From Desulfobacula sp. (lineage in GTDB: Bacteria; Desulfobacterota; Desulfobacteria; Desulfobacterales; Desulfobacteraceae): 8,911 bases of DNA. This document shows, piece by piece, positions 1-8,911 of the stretch (positions are counted from its first letter, which is position 1; every line of letters starts with the position of its first letter). The notes below the pieces were generated by a model. It did no database searches, was not told where the DNA came from, and worked only from the letters and a program-made list of their open reading frames with translations. The DNA lies in assembly GCA_027858355.1 (NCBI GenBank), contig JAQICW010000386.1, forward strand, positions 1 to 8,911, in the 5' to 3' direction. Position numbers and translations under genes: made by a program.

Positions 1-45
1 ATCCACTGGACTACGAGCGCGAAAATCATATAATACTTGAACCAT
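1..45 (-). CDS. Possible 5' end of a gene downstream of folC (cut by window edge)
   Basis: On the minus strand an ATG at 45-43 lies 2 nt after the folC stop codon (50-48) and opens a frame that stays open to the window edge, beginning MVQVLYDFRARSPVD. The tight spacing would fit the next gene of a folC operon. I see no good Shine-Dalgarno in the end of folC, and 15 codons are too few to recognise a family. The opposite strand is also open here: a plus frame reading PLDYERENHIILEP ends in TGA at 45-47 and could be the tail of a convergent gene. Only one is likely to be real and I cannot decide between them. Confidence 0.25.
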   Translation of the reverse strand, partial: MVQVLYDFRARSPVD

Positions 46-47
46 GA

Positions 48-1355
48 CTAATGTTCAAGGTCATTTTTAAATTTTTCTCTGGCTTCTCCGGCAACATAGA
101 GTGATCCGGCAATACAAATGGCATCCTCTGTATTTGAAGTGTCAATGGCATGGGTTACAGCCTCTTTTACATCTTCAATAATAGTGACAGGGCATAGGGT
201 AAATCTTTGAGCAGCTTCTTTTAATACTGAGGGGTCAAGGCTTCTGTTAATTTTTGCCTTTGTTATAATAATATGTTGAGCACAGGGAACAAGGCTTTTA
301 AGCATTTTTTCATAGGGTTTGTCATCAAGGATGCCAATGACAAGTGTCAGTTTTCTGTTTTTCAAGGTTGAGGATAAATATTTGCCAAGCATCCTGGCGG
401 CCATAAGGTTGTGTGCACCATCAATAATTACCAGAGGATTTTGCCTGACATGCTCAAGCCTTCCCGGCCATTTGACAAGTAAAAGTCCCTCTTGAACAAG
501 GTTTCCATTAAAATTGTATTTTTTGTCAGTCTTTTTTAATTTTTCAAAAATCAGTTCACAGGCGGCAAGGGCAAAACTTAAGTTTTCTTTCTGGTGATCT
601 CCGGGCAAGGGCTTTACCAGACGATGAAAGTTTTTGTTCAATCCAGTGTATGTATAGGTGTTTTGGTTTGGATTTTTTCTAGTGGAAAAATCTTTTTTAT
701 AGATAAAGAGATCAGAGGATTTTTCTTTTGCAAGCTGTTTGATGACGTCAAGTCCTGAAGGCTGAGACACTCCAATGACAACAGGCGTACTCTGTTTGAT
801 GATTCCACCTTTTTCTTTTGCCAGATCTTTAATGGTTTTTCCCAGATAGTCTGTATGTTCGATGGACAGGTTGGTAATAACACTCACCTGGGGGTTTATG
901 ACATTTGTAGCATCAAACCTTCCTCCCATGCCCGTTTCAATAACAGCCCAGTCCACGTTTTCTTTTGAAAAGTGGTAAAATCCCATGGCTGTTGCAATTT
1001 CAAAAAAAGTGGCTTTTCTTTTCCCAATATCTGCTGCATGAACCGCTTCATAGGCGGCCACAATCTGGTCATTTAAAATTTGTTTGCCGTTAATTGAGAT
1101 CCGTTCATTAAATTTAACCAGATGGGGGGAGGTATAAAGTCCTGTTTTAAATCCGGCTTTTTGTAAGATTGATGCGATATATGTGGCAGTAGATCCTTTG
1201 CCATTGGTGCCGGCCACATGAACCAGACGATAATTTTTCTGGGGGTTGTTTAAAATGTTTAAAATATTTAATATGGTGTCAAGCTCAAGCTTAATGCCGA
1301 AACGGCCTAGTTTGTAAATTTTATCAAGACACTTCTGGTAGGCATTTTTTTTCAT
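48..1355 (-). CDS. folC: Bifunctional dihydrofolate synthase / folylpolyglutamate synthase
   Basis: This cytoplasmic Mur-ligase-family enzyme adds L-glutamate to dihydropteroate and then to tetrahydrofolates, using ATP. All family landmarks are visible in 435 residues, the normal length: N-terminal GRFGIK (17-22), P-loop HVAGTNGKGST (46-56), YTSPHL (74-79), FNERI (82-86), ETGMGGRFDATN (140-151), IEHTDYLG (165-172), PGDHQKEN (251-258), WPGRLE (296-301), and C-terminal-domain IDGAHN (311-316) and IAGSLYVAGE (415-424). The ATG at 1355 is chosen because homology begins within a few residues of it and no upstream ATG, GTG or TTG exists in frame before a stop. There is no Shine-Dalgarno: the ORF is preceded by TTTTTTCTTTGCAAA, the U-tract of the rpsU terminator. 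Expression may depend on read-through from rpsU or an unseen promoter. The identity is very secure. Confidence 0.97.
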   Translation of the reverse strand: MKKNAYQKCLDKIYKLGRFGIKLELDTILNILNILNNPQKNYRLVHVAGTNGKGSTATYIASILQKAGFKTGLYTSPHLVKFNERISINGKQILNDQIVAAYEAVHAADIGKRKATFFEIATAMGFYHFSKENVDWAVIETGMGGRFDATNVINPQVSVITNLSIEHTDYLGKTIKDLAKEKGGIIKQSTPVVIGVSQPSGLDVIKQLAKEKSSDLFIYKKDFSTRKNPNQNTYTYTGLNKNFHRLVKPLPGDHQKENLSFALAACELIFEKLKKTDKKYNFNGNLVQEGLLLVKWPGRLEHVRQNPLVIIDGAHNLMAARMLGKYLSSTLKNRKLTLVIGILDDKPYEKMLKSLVPCAQHIIITKAKINRSLDPSVLKEAAQRFTLCPVTIIEDVKEAVTHAIDTSNTEDAICIAGSLYVAGEAREKFKNDLEH

Positions 1356-1360
1356 TTTGC

Positions 1361-1408
1361 AAAGAAAAAACCCGACATAAATTATTGAGTAAAAAATTTA
1401 TACCGGGT
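1361..1408 (-). terminator. Intrinsic terminator of rpsU, abutting folC
   Basis: The arms at 1395-1408 and 1370-1383 (plus coordinates) pair over 14 positions on the minus strand: ACCCG, two G-U wobbles, then ATAAATT, closing a 12-nt loop. The 3' arm runs directly into TTTTTTCTT (1369-1361). The stem begins 14 nt after the rpsU stop codon. The A/U-rich upper stem suggests incomplete termination, which would let some transcription reach folC, whose ATG is only 5 nt past the U-tract. Confidence 0.8.
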
Positions 1409-1421
1409 GAATTTTAATGGT

Positions 1422-1631
1422 TTACCTATTTCTTCTGCGTAATTTTGAAGCAGCAATTCTTTGTCTTCTCATTGCTTCTCTCATCTTGCGTCGTCTTAAC
1501 TGACATGGTTTCTCAAAATGCTTTATCACTTTAAGACGTTTGAAGAGGCCATCATTCTGGATTTTCTTCTTCAATATTCTTAATGCTCTTTCAACATCGT
1601 TATCAATAACCGTGACTGTAATTTCCTTCAA
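1422..1631 (-). CDS. rpsU: 30S ribosomal protein S21
   Basis: This small basic protein sits on the 30S platform near the 3' end of 16S rRNA and aids mRNA initiation. The 69-residue product has the S21 layout: a short N-terminal strand (MKEITVTV), a helix with VERALRILKKKIQNDG (13-28), the family signature around KHFEKPCQLRRRKM (37-50), and an Arg/Lys-rich C-terminal helix ending KLRRRNR. The start chosen is TTG at 1631-1629; a GGGG Shine-Dalgarno core (1644-1641) lies 9 nt upstream. An ATG at 1638-1636 is closer to that core (2 nt) and out of frame, so it is unlikely to start S21. The gene lies between its own promoter-like region and a terminator, and folC follows after 66 nt. The identity is secure; the non-ATG start is less so. 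Confidence 0.95.
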   Translation of the reverse strand: MKEITVTVIDNDVERALRILKKKIQNDGLFKRLKVIKHFEKPCQLRRRKMREAMRRQRIAASKLRRRNR

Positions 1632-1638
1632 AAAACAT

Positions 1639-1699
1639 CGCCCCTTTCATAGTGTATTTAAATATCAAGATATTTATAACCGAACTTTGTAGCAAACAA
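1639..1699 (-). promoter_or_regulatory. Candidate rpsU promoter, palindrome and ribosome-binding site
   Basis: On the minus strand TTGTTT (1699-1694), a 15-bp spacer and TATAAA (1678-1673) form a sigma70-like promoter with a good -10 and a weak -35. A perfect palindrome TAAATATCAAGATATTTA (1659-1676, 8-bp arms, 2-bp centre) overlaps the -10 and the predicted start of transcription. The leader then carries GAAAGGGGCG, the rpsU Shine-Dalgarno. The promoter is a consensus match only; the palindrome is seen directly, and its role as an operator is inference. Confidence 0.4.
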
Positions 1700-1713
1700 A
1701 CGCTTTAAAAGCA

Positions 1714-1761
1714 AGGAAAAAATAAAGCCTTCCCACCTGGAATTGAAAATAGAAAGGCTTT
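1714..1761 (-). terminator. Intrinsic terminator of adk
   Basis: On the minus strand AAAGCCTT (1761-1754) pairs with AAGGCTTT (1731-1724) over 8 bp, extended inward by U-G, C-G and U-G pairs, around an A/T-rich loop. It is followed immediately by TATTTTTTCCTT (1724-1713). It starts 26 nt after the adk stop codon, so adk appears to be a single-gene transcript and rpsU needs its own promoter. Confidence 0.8.
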
Positions 1762-1787
1762 AAAATTTGAAGTTCAACCAACAGGTC

Positions 1788-2462
1788 TTAGATTTTGGAA
1801 ATCAACTCATTTGTTACAGATTTAAGATCTTTTTCACCTGCCAGTGTAATATATTTTATAGAATCGTCTTTTTCTGCCAGATCTCTGAAATAGTAGGAAG
1901 AAGCAAGTGTGCCTGTGTCAGTGTCATAGTAGATGGAATGACGTTTATCAATGGCAGTTTCATCCTGATCATCATCCCGTTTGGTCAATGCTCCGCCGCA
2001 AACCCTGCATTTGTCTCCATCTGGTTTAATGGCATCAATAAAAATATTGTTTGGGTGGTTGTTGTCGTTTACGCAAAGGCGGCGGCCCATGATTCTGTTT
2101 TTTGCGATTTCTCTGTCAAGAAGCATTTCAATAACATAATTGAGTTTGATGCCAGCTTCTTCCAAAGAGGCATGAAGTTTTTCAGCCTGAACTTTATTTC
2201 TGGGAAAACCGTCCAGAAGCCATCCGTTTTTGCAGTCATCCTGTTTTATCCTGTCAAGAACCATTGGGATGGTGATTTCATCAGGAACCAGATCTCCTTT
2301 ATCAATATATTCTTTTGCTTTTTTGCCAAGCTCAGTTCCGCCTTTGATGTTTTCACGGAAAATAGCCCCTGATTCAATGTGAGCAAAATTATATTTATCT
2401 TTCAGGATAGATCCCTGGGTTCCTTTGCCACTGCCGTTTGGTCCAAAAAATAGAATGTTCAT
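1788..2462 (-). CDS. adk: Adenylate kinase, divergent, with cysteine-containing LID
   Basis: The enzyme interconverts ATP + AMP and 2 ADP in the cytoplasm. The 224-residue product aligns without gaps to E. coli Adk over the first ~90 residues: P-loop GPNGSGKGTQ (7-16, K13), NMP-binding SGAIFRENI (31-39, R36), LVPDE (58-62) and DGFPRN (84-89, R88). The LID (about 126-165) has GRRLC, then CRVCGG, with C130, C152 and C155 and D133 or H136 as a possible fourth zinc ligand. It is followed by KRDDD and R174. Two oddities: the acidic residue at position 33 of the usual STGDMLR motif is Ala, and the C-terminal helix lacks the usual TxPLxxYY pattern. A strong Shine-Dalgarno, GAGGAG (2474-2469), lies 6 nt before the ATG. 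It could be a second Adk-like kinase beside a canonical one elsewhere. The family is secure; exact nucleotide specificity is less so. Confidence 0.92.
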   Translation of the reverse strand: MNILFFGPNGSGKGTQGSILKDKYNFAHIESGAIFRENIKGGTELGKKAKEYIDKGDLVPDEITIPMVLDRIKQDDCKNGWLLDGFPRNKVQAEKLHASLEEAGIKLNYVIEMLLDREIAKNRIMGRRLCVNDNNHPNNIFIDAIKPDGDKCRVCGGALTKRDDDQDETAIDKRHSIYYDTDTGTLASSYYFRDLAEKDDSIKYITLAGEKDLKSVTNELISKI

Positions 2463-2492
2463 TCAAGACTCCTCATATTATTTATCAATTAA

Positions 2493-2525
2493 GTACCTAT
2501 AGCCGGTACAACTTTTCTAAAGTTG
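2493..2525 (-). promoter_or_regulatory. Two abutting hairpins in the adk leader
   Basis: In the minus-strand transcript CAACTTT-AGA-AAAGTTG (2525-2509, perfect 7-bp arms) is followed at once by GTACC-GGCTATA-GGTAC (2509-2493, perfect 5-bp arms, 7-nt loop); they share one base. If the promoter at 2534-2560 is right, the first hairpin forms the very 5' end of the adk mRNA, which could protect it. Read on the plus strand, the first dyad is followed by CTTTTTT (2526-2532) and looks like a weak terminator that would stop antisense transcription from the eno side. The dyads are seen directly; either role is inference. Confidence 0.45.
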
Positions 2526-2533
2526 CTTTTTTA

Positions 2534-2560
2534 AATATAAGAGTGGTTTTTATTTGTCAA
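2534..2560 (-). promoter_or_regulatory. Candidate adk promoter (sigma70-like)
   Basis: On the minus strand a perfect TTGACA (2560-2555) is followed after 15 bp by TATATT (2539-2534), a 5/6 match to the -10 consensus; a 17-bp spacing to TATTTA is the alternative. It would start transcription near 2527, giving a leader of about 65 nt that ends in the adk GAGGAG ribosome-binding site. Confidence 0.5.
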
Positions 2561-2606
2561 GGTTAAGAATAGCCTTGAATGTCAGAATGGATATTGCTAT
2601 TAGTAG

Positions 2607-2635
2607 GTGGCAACAAATCATAAAAATTTTATAGG
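2607..2635 (+). promoter_or_regulatory. Weak candidate eno promoter
   Basis: GTGGCA (2607-2612), 17 bp, then TATAGG (2630-2635) gives 4/6 matches in each box. A second weak pair, TTGAAT (2575-2580) and TATTAG (2598-2603), also spaced 17 bp, lies just upstream. The divergent gap must hold an eno promoter because adk runs the other way, but neither match is strong enough to choose confidently. Confidence 0.2.
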
Positions 2636-2641
2636 TCATAA

Positions 2642-3946
<1,305 letters not shown>

Positions 3947-3962
3947 TTTTTTAAATTTATTT

Positions 3963-4030
3963 ATGACCTTCAGGTCACGTGTGAAGTTTAAGTTACGTGT
4001 GACCTTTAAGTTATGTGTGATCTTTAGGCT

Positions 4031-4034
<4 letters not shown>
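3963..4034 (+). repeat. Four tandem copies of an 18-bp dyad-symmetric repeat
   Basis: Units at 3963-3980, 3981-3998, 3999-4016 and 4017-4034 match the consensus GTGACCTTTAGGTTACGT with 3, 3, 2 and 4 differences. Unit 1 contains a perfect 6-bp inverted repeat, TGACCT-TC-AGGTCA; other units keep the dyad with G-U-type changes or mismatches. The unit junction (TCAC-GT-GTGA) is itself a dyad, so the array is almost the same on both strands. The last unit contains the start codon of the next gene. The same repeat recurs at 7159. There is no U-run, so it does not look like a terminator. Confidence 0.85.
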
Positions 4035-6525
<2,491 letters not shown>

Positions 6526-6559
6526 ATCATGAAGAGTTTTATACGACAGGATCAGGCCA

Positions 6560-7162
6560 ATGGAGTCGAAGATTACAATTGAGTGTGGAAATATAAAACT
6601 TGAGGGCAGCTTAAGGAAAAATACGTCTCAAAAGGCAGTTATTATCTGTCATCCCCATCCGCTTTATGGCGGGAATATGGATAATCCCGTGGTAATGACC
6701 ATTGCAGATTCTTTTTTTGAAAAAGGATTTACAACTATGAGATTCAACTTCAGGGGAACCTGTAACAGCACGGGCATGTTTGACAATGGAAACGGGGAGC
6801 AGAACGATATCAGGGCTGCCATGTCCTGGCTAATGGAAAATGGTTATCAAAAGATCTGTCTTGCCGGGTATTCTTTTGGTGCAAGAATGAATGCTTTGGT
6901 TGTTTCAAAGGGGTGTAAGATAGAAGACCATATAATGGTATCGCCGCCTGTGGGATTTATGAGTTTTGATGACATTAAAAAAATGCCCTCCGCAGGCCTT
7001 ATTGTCACCGGTGCTAATGATGAAATCGCCCCAAAAGACCAGATTCAAGAGCATATCAATCGGTGTCAGATTGATCCGAAATATGAAATTATCAAAGATT
7101 GTGATCATTTTTATTCTGGCTGTCTTGGAAAACTTAAGGCCATACTGATAGATTACTTGTGA
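6560..7162 (+). CDS. Alpha/beta hydrolase, COG2945-like
   Basis: This is a small cytoplasmic serine hydrolase with no signal peptide; its substrate (ester, thioester or similar) is unknown. In 200 residues it shows the pattern of the COG2945-type family: HPHPLYGGNMDN (31-42) as oxyanion region, MRFNFRG (60-66), DNGNGEQNDIRAAMSW (75-90), nucleophile elbow GYSFGA (103-108, S105), acid D154 in GANDEIAP (151-158), and histidine H183 in DHFY (182-185). A complete Ser-Asp-His triad is therefore present. An AGGATC-type ribosome-binding site lies about 8 nt before the ATG. The gene is 34 nt after pyrG. Its TGA stop is formed by the first bases of an 18-bp repeat array. The link with the flavoprotein downstream is only by position. 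Confidence 0.88.
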   Translation: MESKITIECGNIKLEGSLRKNTSQKAVIICHPHPLYGGNMDNPVVMTIADSFFEKGFTTMRFNFRGTCNSTGMFDNGNGEQNDIRAAMSWLMENGYQKICLAGYSFGARMNALVVSKGCKIEDHIMVSPPVGFMSFDDIKKMPSAGLIVTGANDEIAPKDQIQEHINRCQIDPKYEIIKDCDHFYSGCLGKLKAILIDYL

Positions 7163-7194
7163 CCTTCAGGTTACGTGTGACCTTTAGGTTATCC
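7159..7194 (+). repeat. Two tandem copies of the 18-bp dyad repeat
   Basis: Units at 7159-7176 and 7177-7194 match GTGACCTTTAGGTTACGT with 1 and 3 differences; a degenerate GTCATA (7195-7200) may be the start of a third. They are in the same orientation as the array at 3963-4034. The first unit supplies the TGA stop of the upstream hydrolase (7160-7162), and the array fills the first half of the 84-bp gap before the flavoprotein gene. Confidence 0.85.
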
Positions 7195-7246
7195 GTCATA
7201 AAAAAAATAGTATTGATCAAATGGACCTTGCTTTGAGGGGTGTATA

Positions 7247-8827
7247 ATGGGATCAACACAACAAAATTTTGATTATATTGTCATCGGTTCCGGGTTTGGC
7301 GGAAGTGTCTCTGCCTTAAGGCTTTCACAAAAAGGATATCGTGTGGGGGTCCTTGAAAAAGGAAAAGAATGGAAGACAGAGGATTTCCCAAAAACCAACT
7401 GGAATATTAAAAAATATTTATGGCTGCCAGCCGTTGGTTGCTATGGATATCAGATGCTCACCTTGTTTAAGCATGTCATGATTCTTCATGGCGGCGGTGT
7501 TGGCGGCGGAAGCCTTGTCTATGCCAACCAGCTTCTCATCCCTCCTGATGAGGTGTTTGAAAGCCCGGACTGGTGTATTGAGGATGTCCAAAAAACCTTG
7601 ATGCCCCATTATGAAACAGCAAGGAAAATGCTGGGAGCAAACTTAAGTCCCCAGGTGGGAAAGGCTGATACGCTGTTAAAAGAAGTGGGCATGGAAATGA
7701 CGGGGAAAGATACTTTTCATAAGAATGATGTGGGAATATTTTTCGGTGAACCTGATAAGACTATTCCAGATCCTTATTTTGATGGTAAAGGACCTGACAG
7801 GACTGGATGTACCTTTTGTGGTGCCTGTATGATCGGGTGTCCTGTGGGAGCAAAAAATACTCTGGATAAAAATTATCTTTATCTTGCAAAGGGCCTGGGT
7901 GCAGAGATTATCCCGGAAACCTGTGTTACAGGTGTTAAAAAAGTTCATGGGGGCTACGAGGTCATAACCCGAAATACTACGGGATTTTTTAAAAAAGAAA
8001 AAATATATAAAGCCAAAGGGGTTGTTTTTTCAGGTGGTGTTTTAGGCACTGTAAAACTTTTAAATGAGTGCAGGGACAAGGGAATGCTGCCCAATATTTC
8101 CCATGAACTGGGAAATTTTGTAAGAACCAATTCCGAGGTGCTGATCGGTGTTAAATCCAATGATAAAACAAGTAATTGGAATGACCAGATAGCCATAACA
8201 TCAGGGATTTACCCCGATGCTAACACCCATATTGAAATTGTGAGATTCAATAAAGGATCTGATGTGCTTTTAAATCTTCTCACCATCATGTCCGGTGGTG
8301 GCGGAAAGGTGCCAAGGATTTTAAGATTTTTTGGAAATATTGCAAAACATCCATTCAGATTTATTCGGATGTTATGGCCATTGGGCAAGGCAGCCTCCAT
8401 GTCTGTTCTGCTGGTGATGCAGACGGATAAAAATCATCTGAAGTTGAAATATAAGCCAAGGTGGTGGCGGTTTGGCCGTAAATCAATAAACTCTGAAATT
8501 CCAAAAGGATTTGAAAGGTCTCCCAGTTATAACCCCGTGGCTAATGAAACTGCCAAACGTCTGGCAAAGAAAATAGATGGGATTCCCTTAAGCTCGTTTC
8601 CCGAGGTTGTTTTAAATCTGTCAACAACAGCCCATATTTTAGGAGGGTGCTGCATGGGCGCTTCGCCCCAAAATGGTGTTGTTTCTAATATTGGGGAATT
8701 GTTCAATTATCCCAATCTTTATGTGGCCGACGGATCTGTTGTTTCAGCCAATCTTGGCGTAAACCCAAGCCTTACCATCACAGCCCTTTCAGAACATATT
8801 ATGTCAGAAATTCCTAATAAAGGATGA
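7247..8827 (+). CDS. GMC-family flavoprotein oxidoreductase, cholesterol-oxidase-like, with four-cysteine motif
   Basis: This FAD-dependent oxidoreductase of the GMC superfamily probably oxidises an alcohol or sterol-like substrate, which is unknown. It shows the N-terminal dinucleotide fold DYIVIGSGFGGSVSALRLS (9-27), LHGGGVGGGSLVYAN (80-94), and the C-terminal GMC domain with TTAHILGGCCMG (460-471, H463 the likely catalytic base), LYVADGSVV (491-499) and NPSLTITALSE (506-516). Between them is CTFCGACMIGCP (188-199; C188, C191, C194, C198) followed by GAKNTLDKNYLYLA, an arrangement I associate with the actinobacterial ChoD-type subgroup. The spacing is that of a ferredoxin [4Fe-4S] site, although one cluster usually brings a fourth ligand from elsewhere. 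No signal peptide is seen. A strong GAGGGG lies 6 nt before the ATG. The family is secure; cholesterol as substrate is doubtful in an anaerobe. Confidence 0.9.
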   Translation: MGSTQQNFDYIVIGSGFGGSVSALRLSQKGYRVGVLEKGKEWKTEDFPKTNWNIKKYLWLPAVGCYGYQMLTLFKHVMILHGGGVGGGSLVYANQLLIPPDEVFESPDWCIEDVQKTLMPHYETARKMLGANLSPQVGKADTLLKEVGMEMTGKDTFHKNDVGIFFGEPDKTIPDPYFDGKGPDRTGCTFCGACMIGCPVGAKNTLDKNYLYLAKGLGAEIIPETCVTGVKKVHGGYEVITRNTTGFFKKEKIYKAKGVVFSGGVLGTVKLLNECRDKGMLPNISHELGNFVRTNSEVLIGVKSNDKTSNWNDQIAITSGIYPDANTHIEIVRFNKGSDVLLNLLTIMSGGGGKVPRILRFFGNIAKHPFRFIRMLWPLGKAASMSVLLVMQTDKNHLKLKYKPRWWRFGRKSINSEIPKGFERSPSYNPVANETAKRLAKKIDGIPLSSFPEVVLNLSTTAHILGGCCMGASPQNGVVSNIGELFNYPNLYVADGSVVSANLGVNPSLTITALSEHIMSEIPNKG

Positions 8828-8832
8828 TATCA

Positions 8833-8889
8833 ATGAAGATATTATTTAGAATTGAAGGGGATACCATTCATTTTATGACAGTCGGCTGA
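8833..8889 (+). CDS. Very short ORF after the flavoprotein gene, possibly a broken gene start
   Basis: An ATG 6 nt after the flavoprotein stop codon is preceded by AGGA at a good spacing (8821-8824, 8 nt), so initiation is plausible. The frame reads MKILFRIEGDTIHFMTVG and stops after 18 residues. Another frame is open from 8879 to the window edge. It may be a leader peptide, chance, or the start of a gene interrupted by a frameshift. I recognise no family. Confidence 0.2.
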   Translation: MKILFRIEGDTIHFMTVG

Positions 8890-8911
8890 GTCTAAAACCA
8901 AAGACGTAGTC

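Noticed and set aside
3..47. Plus-strand tail PLDYERENHIILEP reminiscent of a cadherin-like LDYE motif
   Set aside because: Fourteen residues at a window edge are far too few, and the opposite strand offers an equally good reading; not called as a gene.
1767..2372. Long plus-strand open frame (201 codons) opposite adk
   Set aside because: It is the antisense of a clear adenylate kinase, is rich in Phe/Ile/Cys as expected of a shadow frame, and has no family motif or ribosome-binding site.
6529..6582. Short ORF MKSFIRQDQANGVEDYN spanning the pyrG-hydrolase gap
   Set aside because: It overlaps the start of the hydrolase in another frame, has no ribosome-binding site and no recognisable content.
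7221..7247. Eight-codon ORF (MDLALRGV) whose TAA overlaps the flavoprotein ATG (TAATG)
   Set aside because: The overlap resembles translational coupling, but this ORF has no Shine-Dalgarno and the main gene has its own strong GAGGGG, so chance is the simplest reading.

Overview
This window is an AT-rich stretch of bacterial chromosome made mostly of core housekeeping genes. The protein set (ribosomal protein S21, a FolC whose N-terminus resembles the YxxxLxxIxxLGRFGIK type, a divergent zinc-LID adenylate kinase, an exported LolA-like protein) and the compact layout suggest a Gram-negative anaerobe. My best guess is the Desulfobacterota (Desulfobacterales-like sulfate reducers). That taxonomic call is inference from overall flavour, not from a marker I can verify here.

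Left half (about 1-2462), minus strand, reading right to left: adk (adenylate kinase), then rpsU (S21), then folC (dihydrofolate/folylpolyglutamate synthase). adk has its own candidate promoter and intrinsic terminator. rpsU has a candidate promoter overlapped by an 18-bp palindrome, a TTG start, and an intrinsic terminator whose U-tract ends only 5 nt before the folC start codon. At the extreme left edge a few codons of a further gene may be present, but the strand is ambiguous.

The 212-bp divergent gap (2463-2674) carries the adk promoter and a hairpin-rich adk leader. On the other strand lies the eno leader, with a run of nine G at the ribosome-binding position.

Right half (2675-8911), plus strand: eno (enolase), an exported LolA/LolB-fold-like protein of unknown role, pyrG (CTP synthase), a COG2945-like alpha/beta hydrolase, and a GMC/cholesterol-oxidase-like flavoprotein with a ferredoxin-like four-cysteine motif. 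No convincing intrinsic terminator separates these five genes, so some or all may be co-transcribed. The gaps eno-to-exported protein and hydrolase-to-flavoprotein are both 84 bp. Both carry the same 18-bp dyad-symmetric tandem repeat (four copies and two copies, same orientation). This is the most unusual feature of the window.

Functionally, adk, pyrG, eno, rpsU and folC serve nucleotide balance, glycolysis/gluconeogenesis, translation and one-carbon metabolism. The last two plus-strand genes look like accessory lipid or ester metabolism enzymes. I see no CRISPR array, tRNA, rRNA, insertion sequence or phage gene. I found no complete new multi-gene system; the candidates for novelty are the repeat family, several unusual translation-initiation regions, and active-site substitutions in Adk and PyrG.
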